Source: Streptomyces sp. AP-93 (GTDB lineage: Bacteria > Actinomycetota > Actinomycetes > Streptomycetales > Streptomycetaceae). From it: 49,991 nucleotides of DNA. The stretch spans positions 1 to 49,991 of the forward strand of contig NZ_JALGBX010000041.1 in the NCBI RefSeq assembly GCF_022808175.1, given 5' to 3'. Within the stretch, counting starts at the first letter, position 1; the number at the start of each line of letters is the position of its first letter. Below, one piece after another: positions 36,082-45,045 of this stretch. A program made the translations under genes and the position numbers. Below the pieces are notes generated by a model, which had not been told where the DNA came from, did no database searches, and worked only from the letters and a program-made list of their open reading frames with translations.

Positions 36082-37428
36082 TCAGACCCGGGCGTCCGGT
36101 GTCTGCTCGACCGGCTTCCAGTCGAGCATTGACCGGTCCTGCTGCCGAAGCTGCTCTTCGGCCGTGCATTCGATGCGGCGCATGCTCCAGCGCAGGATGG
36201 GCGGCGCCATGAGCGACGTGGCAATGGCGACGAGAACGATGAGTGTGTACGACGTCGCGTTCAGTACGCCGATCCGCAGTCCCACAGTCGCGATGACGAG
36301 CTGGATGACACCACGGGCGTTCAGCGCCCCACCCAGCGCGATGGACTCCCATGCGCTCATGCCCACGGCCCTGGCACCTGCGAAGGCGCCCGCGACCTTG
36401 CCGAGCACGGCGACCAGCAGCAGCGCTGCCGCAGCCGCCAGCGCAGTGGGATTCGCGAGGGCGCCAAGTTCGATGCGCAGGCCGGCGGTGGCGAAGAAGA
36501 GGGGGGCGAACACCGCCAGGACTACGGTGCGCAGGGGGGCGAGTCGCGCACGCACGCCTCGGGGGCCCGAGCCAATGAGCATCCCCGCGAGAAAGGCACC
36601 GAACATGGCCTCTAGGCCCAGCGCATGCGTGGCGGCCGCCGACAGGAGCACGAAAGCGGTCGCACCACCCACGACAGTTGCGGTGTCGGAGGTGCGCTCG
36701 GCGGCGTTCATCACCCGGCTGACGAGAGGCCTGAGGATGAAGAACGTGACGGCCAGTACCAGGGCCGTGGCGAGCAGCGGAGCGACGATGCTGTCCTGAC
36801 CGGTTCCGCCGATGGCCATCGCCGACACCACGGACAGCAGGATCCAGCCGATGACGTCGTCCACCATTCCAGCGGCCAAGGTGATCTGGCCGACGTTGCG
36901 GTGGATGAGGTTCATGTCGGTGAGTATCTTGGCGATCACCGGCAGAGCGCTGACGCACAGCGCGACGGCGAGGAAGAGCGCGAACACGAGGCGGTCGGTG
37001 CCGTCGGGCACGAGGCTGGCAGGAGCCACCCAACCGGCGGCGAAGCCGAGGCCGAAAGGCAGTACCAGACCGCCGAGGCCCACGCTGAGGGCGGTGGTTC
37101 CGCGACGGCGCACCAGCGAGGCGTCCATCTCCATGCCCGTGATGCCGACCAGCAGGAGGATGCCGACCTGGCCGAGCGCATCGAGCAGGTGGAACTGTCC
37201 GGCATCGCGGGGCAGGAGCCACTCCGCAGCGGATGGCGCGATGTTACCCAGCACGGTGGGCCCGAGCAGGATGCCGACACATAGCTCTCCCGCCACGGCC
37301 GGCATCCGAAGCCGGATCGCGAGCCGTCCGCAGAGCACGGCGAACAGTACGAGTACTCCGGCCTGGAGTAGGAACACGAGTAGTTGATGGGCCGGGAGCG
37401 GTGGGACCGGGGGAGCGGCAAAGGGCAT
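36082..37428 (-). CDS. CPA2-family cation:proton antiporter (KefB-like)
   Basis: 448 residues with about twelve membrane segments and the CPA2 pattern: FAVLCGRLAIRLRMPAVAGELCVGILLGPTVLG near the N-terminus and the charged pair region AAGMVDDVIGWI in the middle. The start at 37428 (MPFAAPP) is preferred because GGAG lies 8 nt upstream. These proteins exchange Na+ or K+ for H+. In antibiotic clusters a family member often acts as exporter or self-protection pump, so it may export or protect against the chlorinated product. The C-terminal cytosolic regulatory (TrkA-N) domain of KefB is absent. Confidence 0.9.
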   Translation of the reverse strand: MPFAAPPVPPLPAHQLLVFLLQAGVLVLFAVLCGRLAIRLRMPAVAGELCVGILLGPTVLGNIAPSAAEWLLPRDAGQFHLLDALGQVGILLLVGITGMEMDASLVRRRGTTALSVGLGGLVLPFGLGFAAGWVAPASLVPDGTDRLVFALFLAVALCVSALPVIAKILTDMNLIHRNVGQITLAAGMVDDVIGWILLSVVSAMAIGGTGQDSIVAPLLATALVLAVTFFILRPLVSRVMNAAERTSDTATVVGGATAFVLLSAAATHALGLEAMFGAFLAGMLIGSGPRGVRARLAPLRTVVLAVFAPLFFATAGLRIELGALANPTALAAAAALLLVAVLGKVAGAFAGARAVGMSAWESIALGGALNARGVIQLVIATVGLRIGVLNATSYTLIVLVAIATSLMAPPILRWSMRRIECTAEEQLRQQDRSMLDWKPVEQTPDARV

Positions 37429-38569
37429 GGGTTCAATCTCCGGGTGCGGTGCGCAGTGTGCGGCGGAGAATGCCGCAGGCGGTGTTCTGGACACGTGGTC
37501 GTACGAGTCGCTTGGGTGAGTCCGACGCCGCCACCCGGCGTCGTGGACTAGACGGCGGGGGCCTATTTGTCACCGGTACTGATGGTGATGTGGGAATGGC
37601 GGCCGCGGCCGTATCGGCGGTGAGGCTGTGGGAACCCACCGCCAGGACGAATCTCTGTCGCCCGAGCCACCTGCTACACAGAGAGGGGAACGGCATTCGC
37701 CTTCGTGGACCGAGGCGCTGGCTTGCATGATGGAGGGCACAGTCCGGGCCGCGTCGGATCCGGTGATGCGACTGACCCTGCCGGAAGCGAAGGAACGTGA
37801 TCGCGGCGCCCTGACGCGCCCGCACGAGAGGTTGGGGCGTGTCTCCCGCGAGTAGGCTCCGGGCCGTCCACACGAGGCTGAATCTGTGGGCCCCGCTGAT
37901 CAGTTCGCAGACGTTGTCCCTGGGAGCACGCGCTCCTCCGGCGCAGCTCGCTCTTCGGCCGGCATGCGGAATCCGCGCCTCAGGTCTCCCTTCACGGAAC
38001 GGGGGCCGGTGGCACGGTGGCGACGTGAGGAACAGAGCGGCACGAGGACGGCGTTATGGATCCGCTTCCGAAACGGCCTGACTTGCCTGCGTCCATCCGA
38101 TGGACGAGGCTGCCGCGAACGTCCCAGGCATGCAGTCGACTCGTGGCTACGGCAGGGGCGTCGGCCCGCCACGGCTCGTGCACGGAGTCAGCGGACGCGC
38201 CGTAACAGCCTACGGGCGCGGCAGACTTTCGCGAACCGGGCGAGATGTCTTCGCTGAAGCATAAATAGTTCCTCGTACCACTGTCTGGCGGGTCGCTGAC
38301 AGGGGCAGAATTCGTGAGCCGCCTCGGCATTTGTAATTACCCTCACGGCGGCATCATTTTATTTTCTTTTGGACTTTTTTAAGATCATTCCACACTCAAG
38401 AAAACGACGCAACGGGGTGTGATGCACTCCACAGTTTCGATCGAGATGTTGAATGGGGGGCGCTTTTGTCCGGATGTAAGGGGCCCGTGCGGATGTCAGG
38501 GCTGCCGATAGCGCACCCCACGGATCACCAAAAATAGGTCAACGAAAGGTAAAGGTAGGCGTAGAAAGA

Positions 38570-38591
38570 TGGACATATGGTGGACATCTGG
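38570..38591 (+). repeat. Tandem 11-bp repeat, possible operator
   Basis: Two adjacent copies of TGGACAT[A/C]TGG, differing at one base, about 190 nt before the aminotransferase start and just upstream of the putative -35 box. Arrangement and position suggest a regulator-binding site. Confidence 0.35.
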
Positions 38592-38615
38592 GGTGAACGG
38601 ATTGTTTCGCAGAGG

Positions 38616-38645
38616 TTGACAGGTGGCTGCAGGGGTGATCATGAT
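38616..38645 (+). promoter_or_regulatory. Possible sigma-70-type promoter of the aminotransferase operon
   Basis: TTGACA at 38616-38621 is followed, after 18 nt, by CATGAT at 38640-38645, a partial match to TATAAT. It lies about 135 nt before the aminotransferase GTG start and beside the tandem repeat. Sequence match only. Confidence 0.3.
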
Positions 38646-38778
38646 TCGATACGTCACCGAGTAGCTGATGTCATAGGAATTGGCGTGCTCATATCGGGAC
38701 GTTGCGGGTGAGGCTGAGGCCCCTGCATTCTACGGCGACTGACTGCCGTTCTCATGAGAAATCTCGAAAGGCGCCCCT

Positions 38779-39960
38779 GTGGAACATCGCATTGCGCGAA
38801 AGCTCGCCCGCATCGAGCGATCCGCGACGATGGCGCTGGCCGACCAGGCCCGCTCGCTGAAGGAGAGCGGACGAAAGGTAGTGAACCTGGCCGGCGGCGA
38901 CCCGTACTTCACGACACCGGGGCACATCATGGACGCGGCCCGGGGTGCGCTCAACGAGGGGTTCACGCACTACACGTCGAGCCGTGGCTTGCCTGAGCTG
39001 CGTGTTGCCGTGGCCGATCATCTCCGGCATCGATTCGGGGTCACACGTGATCCAGCTCATGAGATCGTCATCACGCCATCGGCCAAGCATGCGGTCTTCG
39101 TGTCCCTCATGGCGGTGCTTGATCCCGGCGACGAGGTGTTGATTCCCACGCCGAGCTGGGTGAGCTACGGGCAGATGGTGCGCCTTGCCGGAGCCGAACC
39201 CGTTTCTGTCCCGCTGCGCGCCGATGATGGGTTCACGCTCTCGCGGGAACTCTTGGAAGCGAAACTGACGAGAAAAACGACAGCGATCGTGCTTAACTCG
39301 CCGACCAATCCGACCGGCAGAGTGCTAAACGCATCCGAACTGCGTGATGTTGCCGACTTCTCAGCGGCTCACGATCTGGTCATCATCTCTGATGAAATCT
39401 ATGAACAAATCGTCTTCGACGAGAACAGGCATCACTCTCCGTCCGAATATCTCGAATGTGCGGAACGCACGCTAACTGTCAGTGGATTTTCGAAGAGCTA
39501 CGCCATGACGGGTTGGCGACTTGGATATGTTTCCGGCCCGCAGAGTCTCATGAATGCCGTACTTAAAGTCCAGGAGCACTCGGTCGGAGAAGCTGGATCC
39601 TTCATTCAGCGGGGAGGCGTGGCTGCGCTGACGGGCGACCAGTCACCGGTACGGCGCATGGTAGAGCAGTACAACCGCCACAGGGAATGGGCGCACGCAG
39701 CTCTGCGTCAGGTGCCTGGCGTTGAATGCGCTCTTCCCGAAGGGGCCTTCTATATCTTTCCCGACGTGTCTGGGCTCGGCTTTGGCGACTCCTACTCCTG
39801 CGCTCAATGGCTCATCGAGGAAGCCGGAGTCGTCGTCACCCCTGGTTCCGCCTTCGGACCTGGCGGCGAAGGACACATTCGGCTGTCGCTCGCGGCGTCC
39901 ACAGCCACGCTGAAAGCCGGAGTCAGCCAGCTGTGCGGCGCCCTTTCCACGTTCAACTGA
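38779..39960 (+). CDS. Class I/II PLP-dependent aminotransferase
   Basis: 393 residues from GTG 38779 (AAAGG upstream). The aspartate-aminotransferase fold I pattern is clear: NSPTNPTGRV, SDEIYEQI and the PLP-lysine motif GFSKSYAMTGWRLGY. The C-terminal Arg for the substrate carboxylate is in HIRLSLAAS. The family exchanges an amino group between glutamate or aspartate and a 2-keto acid. As first gene of the + strand operon, followed by an isopropylmalate-synthase homologue, it probably supplies the keto acid to be extended or aminates the extended product. It is not a clear match to housekeeping AspC. Confidence 0.88.
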   Translation: MEHRIARKLARIERSATMALADQARSLKESGRKVVNLAGGDPYFTTPGHIMDAARGALNEGFTHYTSSRGLPELRVAVADHLRHRFGVTRDPAHEIVITPSAKHAVFVSLMAVLDPGDEVLIPTPSWVSYGQMVRLAGAEPVSVPLRADDGFTLSRELLEAKLTRKTTAIVLNSPTNPTGRVLNASELRDVADFSAAHDLVIISDEIYEQIVFDENRHHSPSEYLECAERTLTVSGFSKSYAMTGWRLGYVSGPQSLMNAVLKVQEHSVGEAGSFIQRGGVAALTGDQSPVRRMVEQYNRHREWAHAALRQVPGVECALPEGAFYIFPDVSGLGFGDSYSCAQWLIEEAGVVVTPGSAFGPGGEGHIRLSLAASTATLKAGVSQLCGALSTFN

Positions 39961-39996
39961 GCACCTGACTCCGTATCCACTTGCACGGGAGGAAAC

Positions 39997-41205
39997 ATGC
40001 AGCATCAGTCGACGTCCAAGAGGATCCGCGTGTTCGACACGACCCTGCGCGATGGGGAGCAGGCACCGGCGAACGGCATGACACCGGACCAGAAGCTGGA
40101 GATGGCTCTGCGTATCCAGGCATTGGGGGTCGACTGCGTGGAGGCGGGCTTTCCCGCCTCCTCCCCCAGCGACTTCGAGGCCACGCGCAAGATCTCTCGC
40201 GCCCTCACCAACTGCCGGTTCGCCACGTTTTCCCGGACCCGCCGCGAGGACATCGACCTCGCGGTCGAGGCTGGCGGCACCGAGAACCATGAAGTGCAGA
40301 TGGTGGCGACCGGCAGCGACATCCACCTGAAGTACAAGCGCGGTATCAGCCGCGCCGAAGCCGTCGCGGAAGTCTCCACGGCTGTTGCGCATGCGGCCGC
40401 ACTTGGAATTACTCATATATCCGTGGGGATCGAGGACGCCAGTCGCAGCAACGACCGACTTCTCAAGGAACTCACGGAGACAGCGGTCTCGTCCGGGGCT
40501 ACCTGCATCATCCTTGCGGACACCACCGGCTGCATGGTCCCGCAGGAGTATGGCGAACTCATCGGCAAGATCCGCAGCTGGGTACCGGACACCATCCGTG
40601 TCTCCACCCACTGCCACGACGACTTCGGGCTCTCCCTCGCCAACGCCCTAGCTGGACTCGAGGCCGGCGCGGACGAAGTGCAGGTCACGCTCGGGGGAAT
40701 CGGGGAGCGCGCAGGCAACACTCCTCTGGAAGAACTCGCGGCGGTTCTTTCCTACAAGAGCAACTTCTACGGGATGCACACCGACATTCACCTAGCCGGC
40801 ATGTACGAGGCGTACACTGCGCTACGCAAGACGATTGCCTTGACGGAACCCCGGAACAAGCCCATCTTCGGGGCCTACGCTTTCGGCACGGTCGCTGGCA
40901 TTCACCAGCAAGGGATCCTCAGCAACCCGGCAACCTACGAGTACGTGGAGCCGTCCGTGTTCGGTCGCGCGCGATCCCTCCTGGTCGGTCGCCACTCCGG
41001 CCGTAGCATTCTGCGTCACTTGCTGGACGACTTGGGCGTGCGTCTCGCCGAGACCGACATCGACGACCTGTACCGCAGGCACATCGCCGAGCGCCGGGGC
41101 AGTGACTGCGAGGACCTGGGCATTCTGCGACAGAGGCTCGCCCTTGAGCTCGGCCGTCGTGAGGTGCACCTGGTGCCCATGCTCAAGCCCGAGCTGGCCG
41201 GGTGA
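39997..41205 (+). CDS. Isopropylmalate/homocitrate synthase family enzyme
   Basis: 402 residues. Signature motifs DTTLRDGEQAPAN near the N-terminus and HCHDDFGLSLANALAGLEAG are present, the latter containing the metal-binding His-x-His, followed by VTLGGIGERAGN. The length corresponds to the catalytic barrel plus linker; the C-terminal leucine-sensing domain of LeuA (about 130 residues) is absent, as in homocitrate synthase/NifV. The enzyme condenses acetyl-CoA with a 2-keto acid. With LeuC and LeuD paralogues in the same operon it should start a one-carbon chain extension or make a 2-alkylmalate. The keto-acid substrate is unknown. Confidence 0.88.
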   Translation: MQHQSTSKRIRVFDTTLRDGEQAPANGMTPDQKLEMALRIQALGVDCVEAGFPASSPSDFEATRKISRALTNCRFATFSRTRREDIDLAVEAGGTENHEVQMVATGSDIHLKYKRGISRAEAVAEVSTAVAHAAALGITHISVGIEDASRSNDRLLKELTETAVSSGATCIILADTTGCMVPQEYGELIGKIRSWVPDTIRVSTHCHDDFGLSLANALAGLEAGADEVQVTLGGIGERAGNTPLEELAAVLSYKSNFYGMHTDIHLAGMYEAYTALRKTIALTEPRNKPIFGAYAFGTVAGIHQQGILSNPATYEYVEPSVFGRARSLLVGRHSGRSILRHLLDDLGVRLAETDIDDLYRRHIAERRGSDCEDLGILRQRLALELGRREVHLVPMLKPELAG

Positions 41206-41218
41206 CGAGCGTCGGCAC

Positions 41219-41693
41219 ATGAAGTACGCCTCTCTGGGCCCACGCGCAACCTTCACGGAGGCGGCGCTGCGAAGCCTGCCCGATGCGTCGAGGAAGCGGG
41301 CGATACCCCACGTGACTGTGCCGGACGCACCCTCAGCGGCACGTTCCGGTGCGAGCGAGTGTGCGGTCGTCCCTCTGGAGAACCTCCGCCACGGCAGTCG
41401 TGCCCGCCACTCTGAAGGAGCTCGTAGTCGGATACGGTCTCTGGCACATGCAGGCAGGGGTGCAGCTGCCCGTAACGCTTCATCTCGTTGACGCGGGCGA
41501 GCAGGCGCGCGGAGTCATCACTACGGTGCTGAGCCACCCACACGCGCATGCCCAGTGTCGCAAGTGGCTGGACCTGCACATGCCTGATGTCGACACGGCC
41601 TTCTCGATCACCACCGCCGATGCGGCACGGATGGTCGCAGATGGCCGTGACCTGAACGCGGCGGCCAGTGGGCCGCCCGGTCCGGGAGCCTGA
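41219..41693 (+). pseudogene. Prephenate dehydratase/BacA-like gene, frameshifted and truncated
   Basis: The first frame gives KYASLGPRATFTEAALRSL and CAVVPLEN, the N-terminal prephenate dehydratase pattern. After about 41400 the homology jumps by one base to VVPATLKELVVGYGLW, then VLSHPHAHAQCRKWLD and ITTADAARMVADG. The protein ends there, without the usual 40-50 residues containing the TRF motif. A one-base insertion near 41397 (GGCAGTCG) explains the shift. BacA-type prephenate decarboxylases have the same fold, so an original dihydro-aromatic precursor pathway is possible. As written, the gene is likely dead, or a sequencing error hides part of it. Confidence 0.75.
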
Positions 41694-41801
41694 CGCCACA
41701 GATGGCCGCCGTGTGCGCCAGCGACCCCGCCTCCCGGTGCCATAGATCCGGCATCGACATTTCTTGCACGAACACCTCCACAGAACTGGCGACACGCACC
41801 G

Positions 41802-43742
41802 ATGAGCACATCTTTGGCTACGCACCACACACTGCCGGGTGACGATCCGTGGACCGTCGCCGTCATCGGCAGTGGCCCGCGCGGCCTCGGTGTCCTGGAA
41901 CGCATGGTGCTGCGCCTCGCCCAGTCGCCGCCGTCGGTCCCGGTGGTCATCCATCTCGTCGACGAGGTCGAGGTGGGCTGTGGGCGTGTCTGGCGAACCG
42001 ACCAGCCGGCGTACCTACTCATGAACACTGTGGCCGACGAGATCTCCATGTTCTCCGGCTCGCCTGAGCCCGGAGAACGGAGCAGACCGGGGGCGGGGCC
42101 TTCGCTCGCACAGTGGTGGCAGCACCACGCCACGGGCTTTCCGGGGCCTAACTCCTATGCCCCGCGCGCCCTGTACGGGCGCTATCTCCACTTTGTGCTC
42201 GACAGCATCGAGGCGTCACTGCCGGATCGGGTCACGCTGATACGGCGACAGCAGAGGGTCACCCGGCTGCGGGGTGGCGGTGCCAAGGGCTATCGGCTCG
42301 AGCTGGGGGATGGATCTTGCCTGGCCGCACACCGCGTGGTCCTTGCCACCGGTCATGCCCAGCCGAGTCTTACGGGACAGTCTCTGGACCTCCGGGAGTT
42401 CGCCTCGCGCCGCCCGCATCTGCGATACGTACCGGCCGGCCCGGCCGCAGAAATGCCCTTGGACGAGCTACCGGGTGGCTCCGCGGTGGGGATCATAGGG
42501 CTGGGGCTGACCTTTTACGACGTGATGGCCGCCCTCACGGTAGGCCGGGGTGGCCAGTTCACCGAGACAACGGACGGAGAGCTGCGCTACAGGCCTTCCG
42601 GGGACGAGCCACGCATGTTCGCCGGGTCGCGCAGCAGCCTGCTGATGCCCGGCCGAGGAGCAAATCACAAGCCGTTGGACCAGGTATATTGCCCGGTCAT
42701 CTTCACCGAGCAGCGCGTCGAGCTGTTGAAGGCGGGCCCGAGACTGGACTTCGTCCGCGACATCTTTCCCTGGCTGCGCGCGGAGATGGATCTCGTCTCC
42801 ACCCTCGCGCACAACCGGTTGGACGTGGGGTTGGCACAGCGGAAGCGATTCGTCTGTGCGGCCGCCATCGAGGCCAAACATACTTGCCCCGACATCGCCG
42901 TTCTAGCCGAGCTGCACGGGCTGGTCCCCATGCCCGCCCCCGACCTCGACACCCTGGCACAACCCTTCGGACGGCGCACTTTCGCGGATCAGGAGGACTT
43001 CCATCGCTCGCTCCGGGAGGTGATCGAAGCCGACCTACGCGAAGCCAACCTCGGCAACGTCGCCTCCCCTCGCAAGGCGGCCCTAGACGTGTTGCGGGAC
43101 GTGCGCTGGCTCATTTGCGCGCTCGTCGACTTTGCCACGCTCACCCCCTCATCGCACGAGCGGGACTTCCTGGGCTGGTACGCGCAGCGCAGCGCCTTCC
43201 TCGTGTCCGGTCCGCCGCGGATCCGGCTGCGCCAGGCGATCGCACTGATCGACAGCGGCCTGCTGACCGTGCTTGGACCGGACACCCGCTTCACCACGGA
43301 CGCGACGCGTGACAGCTTCGTCGGACGCTCGGACTCCGTCGAAGGCGCAAGGGTGCTCGTGGAGACGGTGATAGATGCCCGAGTGCCGCCCACCGACGTC
43401 CGCCTGGACGGTTCGCCGATGATGGCGGACCTGTACGTCCGAGGGGTCATCCAGCCGCACCGCAACATCTGGAAGCCACCCAACGGTCCGGAGGAAGGGT
43501 TCGAGACCGGGGGTGTGGCGGTCACGCACGCGCCATACCATCCTTTGTCCGCCACGGGGGAAGCGGACTGGGGAATCTGCGTCCTGGGCATTCCCACCGA
43601 GCACACTCGCTGGTTCATGACCGTGGGCGGGCGTCGTCCCGGTTTCTGGTCGCAGTTCGACCAGGACGCGGACGACGTCGCCAAGAGCGTTCTCGTCCGC
43701 ACCCGGGTCACCGATCCGGTGCCTGCCCACGCCGGGCAATGA
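41802..43742 (+). CDS. FAD/NAD(P)-binding oxidoreductase-like protein
   Basis: 646 residues. The N-terminal fingerprint VAVIGSGPRGLGVLERMV is a GxGxxG dinucleotide fold of the NAD_binding_9 type. A second one (VGIIGLGLTFYDVMAAL) lies about residue 230. LATGHAQP is the usual ATG-like strand. Members of this poorly studied family are annotated as FAD-NAD(P)-binding proteins and occur near biosynthetic genes, but their reaction is unknown to me. It could reduce flavin for the halogenase or oxidise the amino-acid intermediate; neither is shown. No lysine/ornithine hydroxylase signature is obvious. Start ATG 41802 has no strong Shine-Dalgarno sequence. Confidence 0.78.
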   Translation: MSTSLATHHTLPGDDPWTVAVIGSGPRGLGVLERMVLRLAQSPPSVPVVIHLVDEVEVGCGRVWRTDQPAYLLMNTVADEISMFSGSPEPGERSRPGAGPSLAQWWQHHATGFPGPNSYAPRALYGRYLHFVLDSIEASLPDRVTLIRRQQRVTRLRGGGAKGYRLELGDGSCLAAHRVVLATGHAQPSLTGQSLDLREFASRRPHLRYVPAGPAAEMPLDELPGGSAVGIIGLGLTFYDVMAALTVGRGGQFTETTDGELRYRPSGDEPRMFAGSRSSLLMPGRGANHKPLDQVYCPVIFTEQRVELLKAGPRLDFVRDIFPWLRAEMDLVSTLAHNRLDVGLAQRKRFVCAAAIEAKHTCPDIAVLAELHGLVPMPAPDLDTLAQPFGRRTFADQEDFHRSLREVIEADLREANLGNVASPRKAALDVLRDVRWLICALVDFATLTPSSHERDFLGWYAQRSAFLVSGPPRIRLRQAIALIDSGLLTVLGPDTRFTTDATRDSFVGRSDSVEGARVLVETVIDARVPPTDVRLDGSPMMADLYVRGVIQPHRNIWKPPNGPEEGFETGGVAVTHAPYHPLSATGEADWGICVLGIPTEHTRWFMTVGGRRPGFWSQFDQDADDVAKSVLVRTRVTDPVPAHAGQ

Positions 43743-43784
43743 ATCAGAGGACCTCGCTGTGCCGGGGAGACGAGAGAAGGATTG

Positions 43785-44999
43785 ATGAGTACCAACATCC
43801 AGCAGGGAAAGACGTTTCCGCCGACACGGACCTGTCCGTTCAGCCCTCCCCAGGAGTACGCGCAGATGCGCAGGGAGGAGCCAGTACGCCAGTTCACCCT
43901 CTGGAGCGGACAGCGGATCTGGGCAGTGAGCCGGTACCAGGACGTCCGCACGGTCCTCACCGACGATCGGTTCAGCGCGGACATCACGCGTGAGGGATTT
44001 CCCCTCATGCGTCCTTCGGTGGGGCTCGCCTTCCGCTCTGTCGGGCGCCGGAACTTCATGCGCATGGATGGTCCTGAGCACAGCAGACTGCGCAGGATGG
44101 TCGCGCAGGACTTCACTGCGAAGGCGGTCGAGCGCTGGCGGTCCGAGATCGAAACCCTGACGGATGGCATCATCGACAGGCTTCTGGCCTCCGGGAAACC
44201 GTTCGACCTGGTCGCCGAGATCGCCGAGGAGATACCCACTCGGGTCATCTGCTGGATGCTCGGCATCCCTGAGCAGGACCGCGTGTACTTCCGCGACCTC
44301 ACCCAGCGCTATATGTCGACCCAGTCGACGCCTGACGAGACCAGGCACGTGGTGGAGAGCCTGATCGCCTATCTGGACCGCCTTATCGATGACAAGCGTG
44401 AGCGGCCCGAGGACGACATGCTCAGCCGACTCGTCCACGAGCATCTACTCCCCGGTGACCTCGACCGTGAGGACCTCAACGCGACTGCGCGGCTGATGCT
44501 CGTCGCCGGCCACGAGAGCAGCGTGAGCATGATCAGCATGGGCACACTGGCCCTTCTGCAGAACCCAGACAAGTGGGAGGCTCTCCGTGCCGATCCGAGT
44601 CAGTTGCCGTCCGCGGTAGAGGAGCTTCTGCGGTACTTGACCGTCGTGCACCAGACAGCCGTACGCGTGACCGCGGAAGAGGTCGAGATCGGCGGGGTGG
44701 TGATACCACCGGGCCAAGGGTTGATCGCTCTGACCTCGTCCGCCGACCGTGACGCAGACTTCTTCGCCAACCCGGACACCATCGACTGGAACCGCGGGAA
44801 GTTGCGTCAGCACTTCGCATTCGGCTACGGGCCGCACCACTGTCTGGGGCATCTGCTGGCCAAGGTCGAACTCCAAGTAGTCTTCACTGCTTTGCTACGC
44901 AGGATGCCGACTCTGAGGCTTGCCATACCCTTCGCGGACCTTGAGTTCAAGGACGACCAGTCGATCACCGGGGTCACCCGACTGCCCGTCACCTGGTGA
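43785..44999 (+). CDS. Cytochrome P450
   Basis: 404 residues from ATG 43785 (GAGAGAAGG upstream). The heme-binding loop is FAFGYGPHHCLGHLL with the cysteine ligand; the I-helix has LMLVAGHESS (the acid-alcohol pair is replaced by ES) and the K-helix has EELLR (ExxR). This is a class I bacterial P450 that takes electrons from a ferredoxin and reductase encoded elsewhere. In the operon it probably hydroxylates or epoxidises the extended amino acid. It is separated from its neighbours by 43-47 nt. Confidence 0.93.
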   Translation: MSTNIQQGKTFPPTRTCPFSPPQEYAQMRREEPVRQFTLWSGQRIWAVSRYQDVRTVLTDDRFSADITREGFPLMRPSVGLAFRSVGRRNFMRMDGPEHSRLRRMVAQDFTAKAVERWRSEIETLTDGIIDRLLASGKPFDLVAEIAEEIPTRVICWMLGIPEQDRVYFRDLTQRYMSTQSTPDETRHVVESLIAYLDRLIDDKRERPEDDMLSRLVHEHLLPGDLDREDLNATARLMLVAGHESSVSMISMGTLALLQNPDKWEALRADPSQLPSAVEELLRYLTVVHQTAVRVTAEEVEIGGVVIPPGQGLIALTSSADRDADFFANPDTIDWNRGKLRQHFAFGYGPHHCLGHLLAKVELQVVFTALLRRMPTLRLAIPFADLEFKDDQSITGVTRLPVTW

Positions 45000-45045
45000 C
45001 CGGTCGGCGCCTCCACGACCAGTCCGCAAGAAGGAAGAAGAGCCA

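Larger units (their letters stand above)
37429..38778. other. 1.35 kb regulatory gap between the divergent halves of cluster C
   Basis: No convincing gene. About 37555-37610 the + strand reads LFVTGTDGDVGMAAAAVSAV, which looks like the BioD P-loop region with the catalytic GKT lost, so a decayed fragment is possible. About 38330-38400 is strikingly AT-rich for this genome, with runs of T. A tandem 11-nt repeat (TGGACATATGG/TGGACATCTGG) lies at 38570-38591. This gap should contain the promoters of both the antiporter and the aminotransferase operon. Confidence 0.5.

Noticed and set aside
35915..37222. Second - strand frame overlapping the antiporter
   Set aside because: Arg/Gly/Pro-rich translation without membrane segments; the other frame encodes a clear twelve-helix antiporter.
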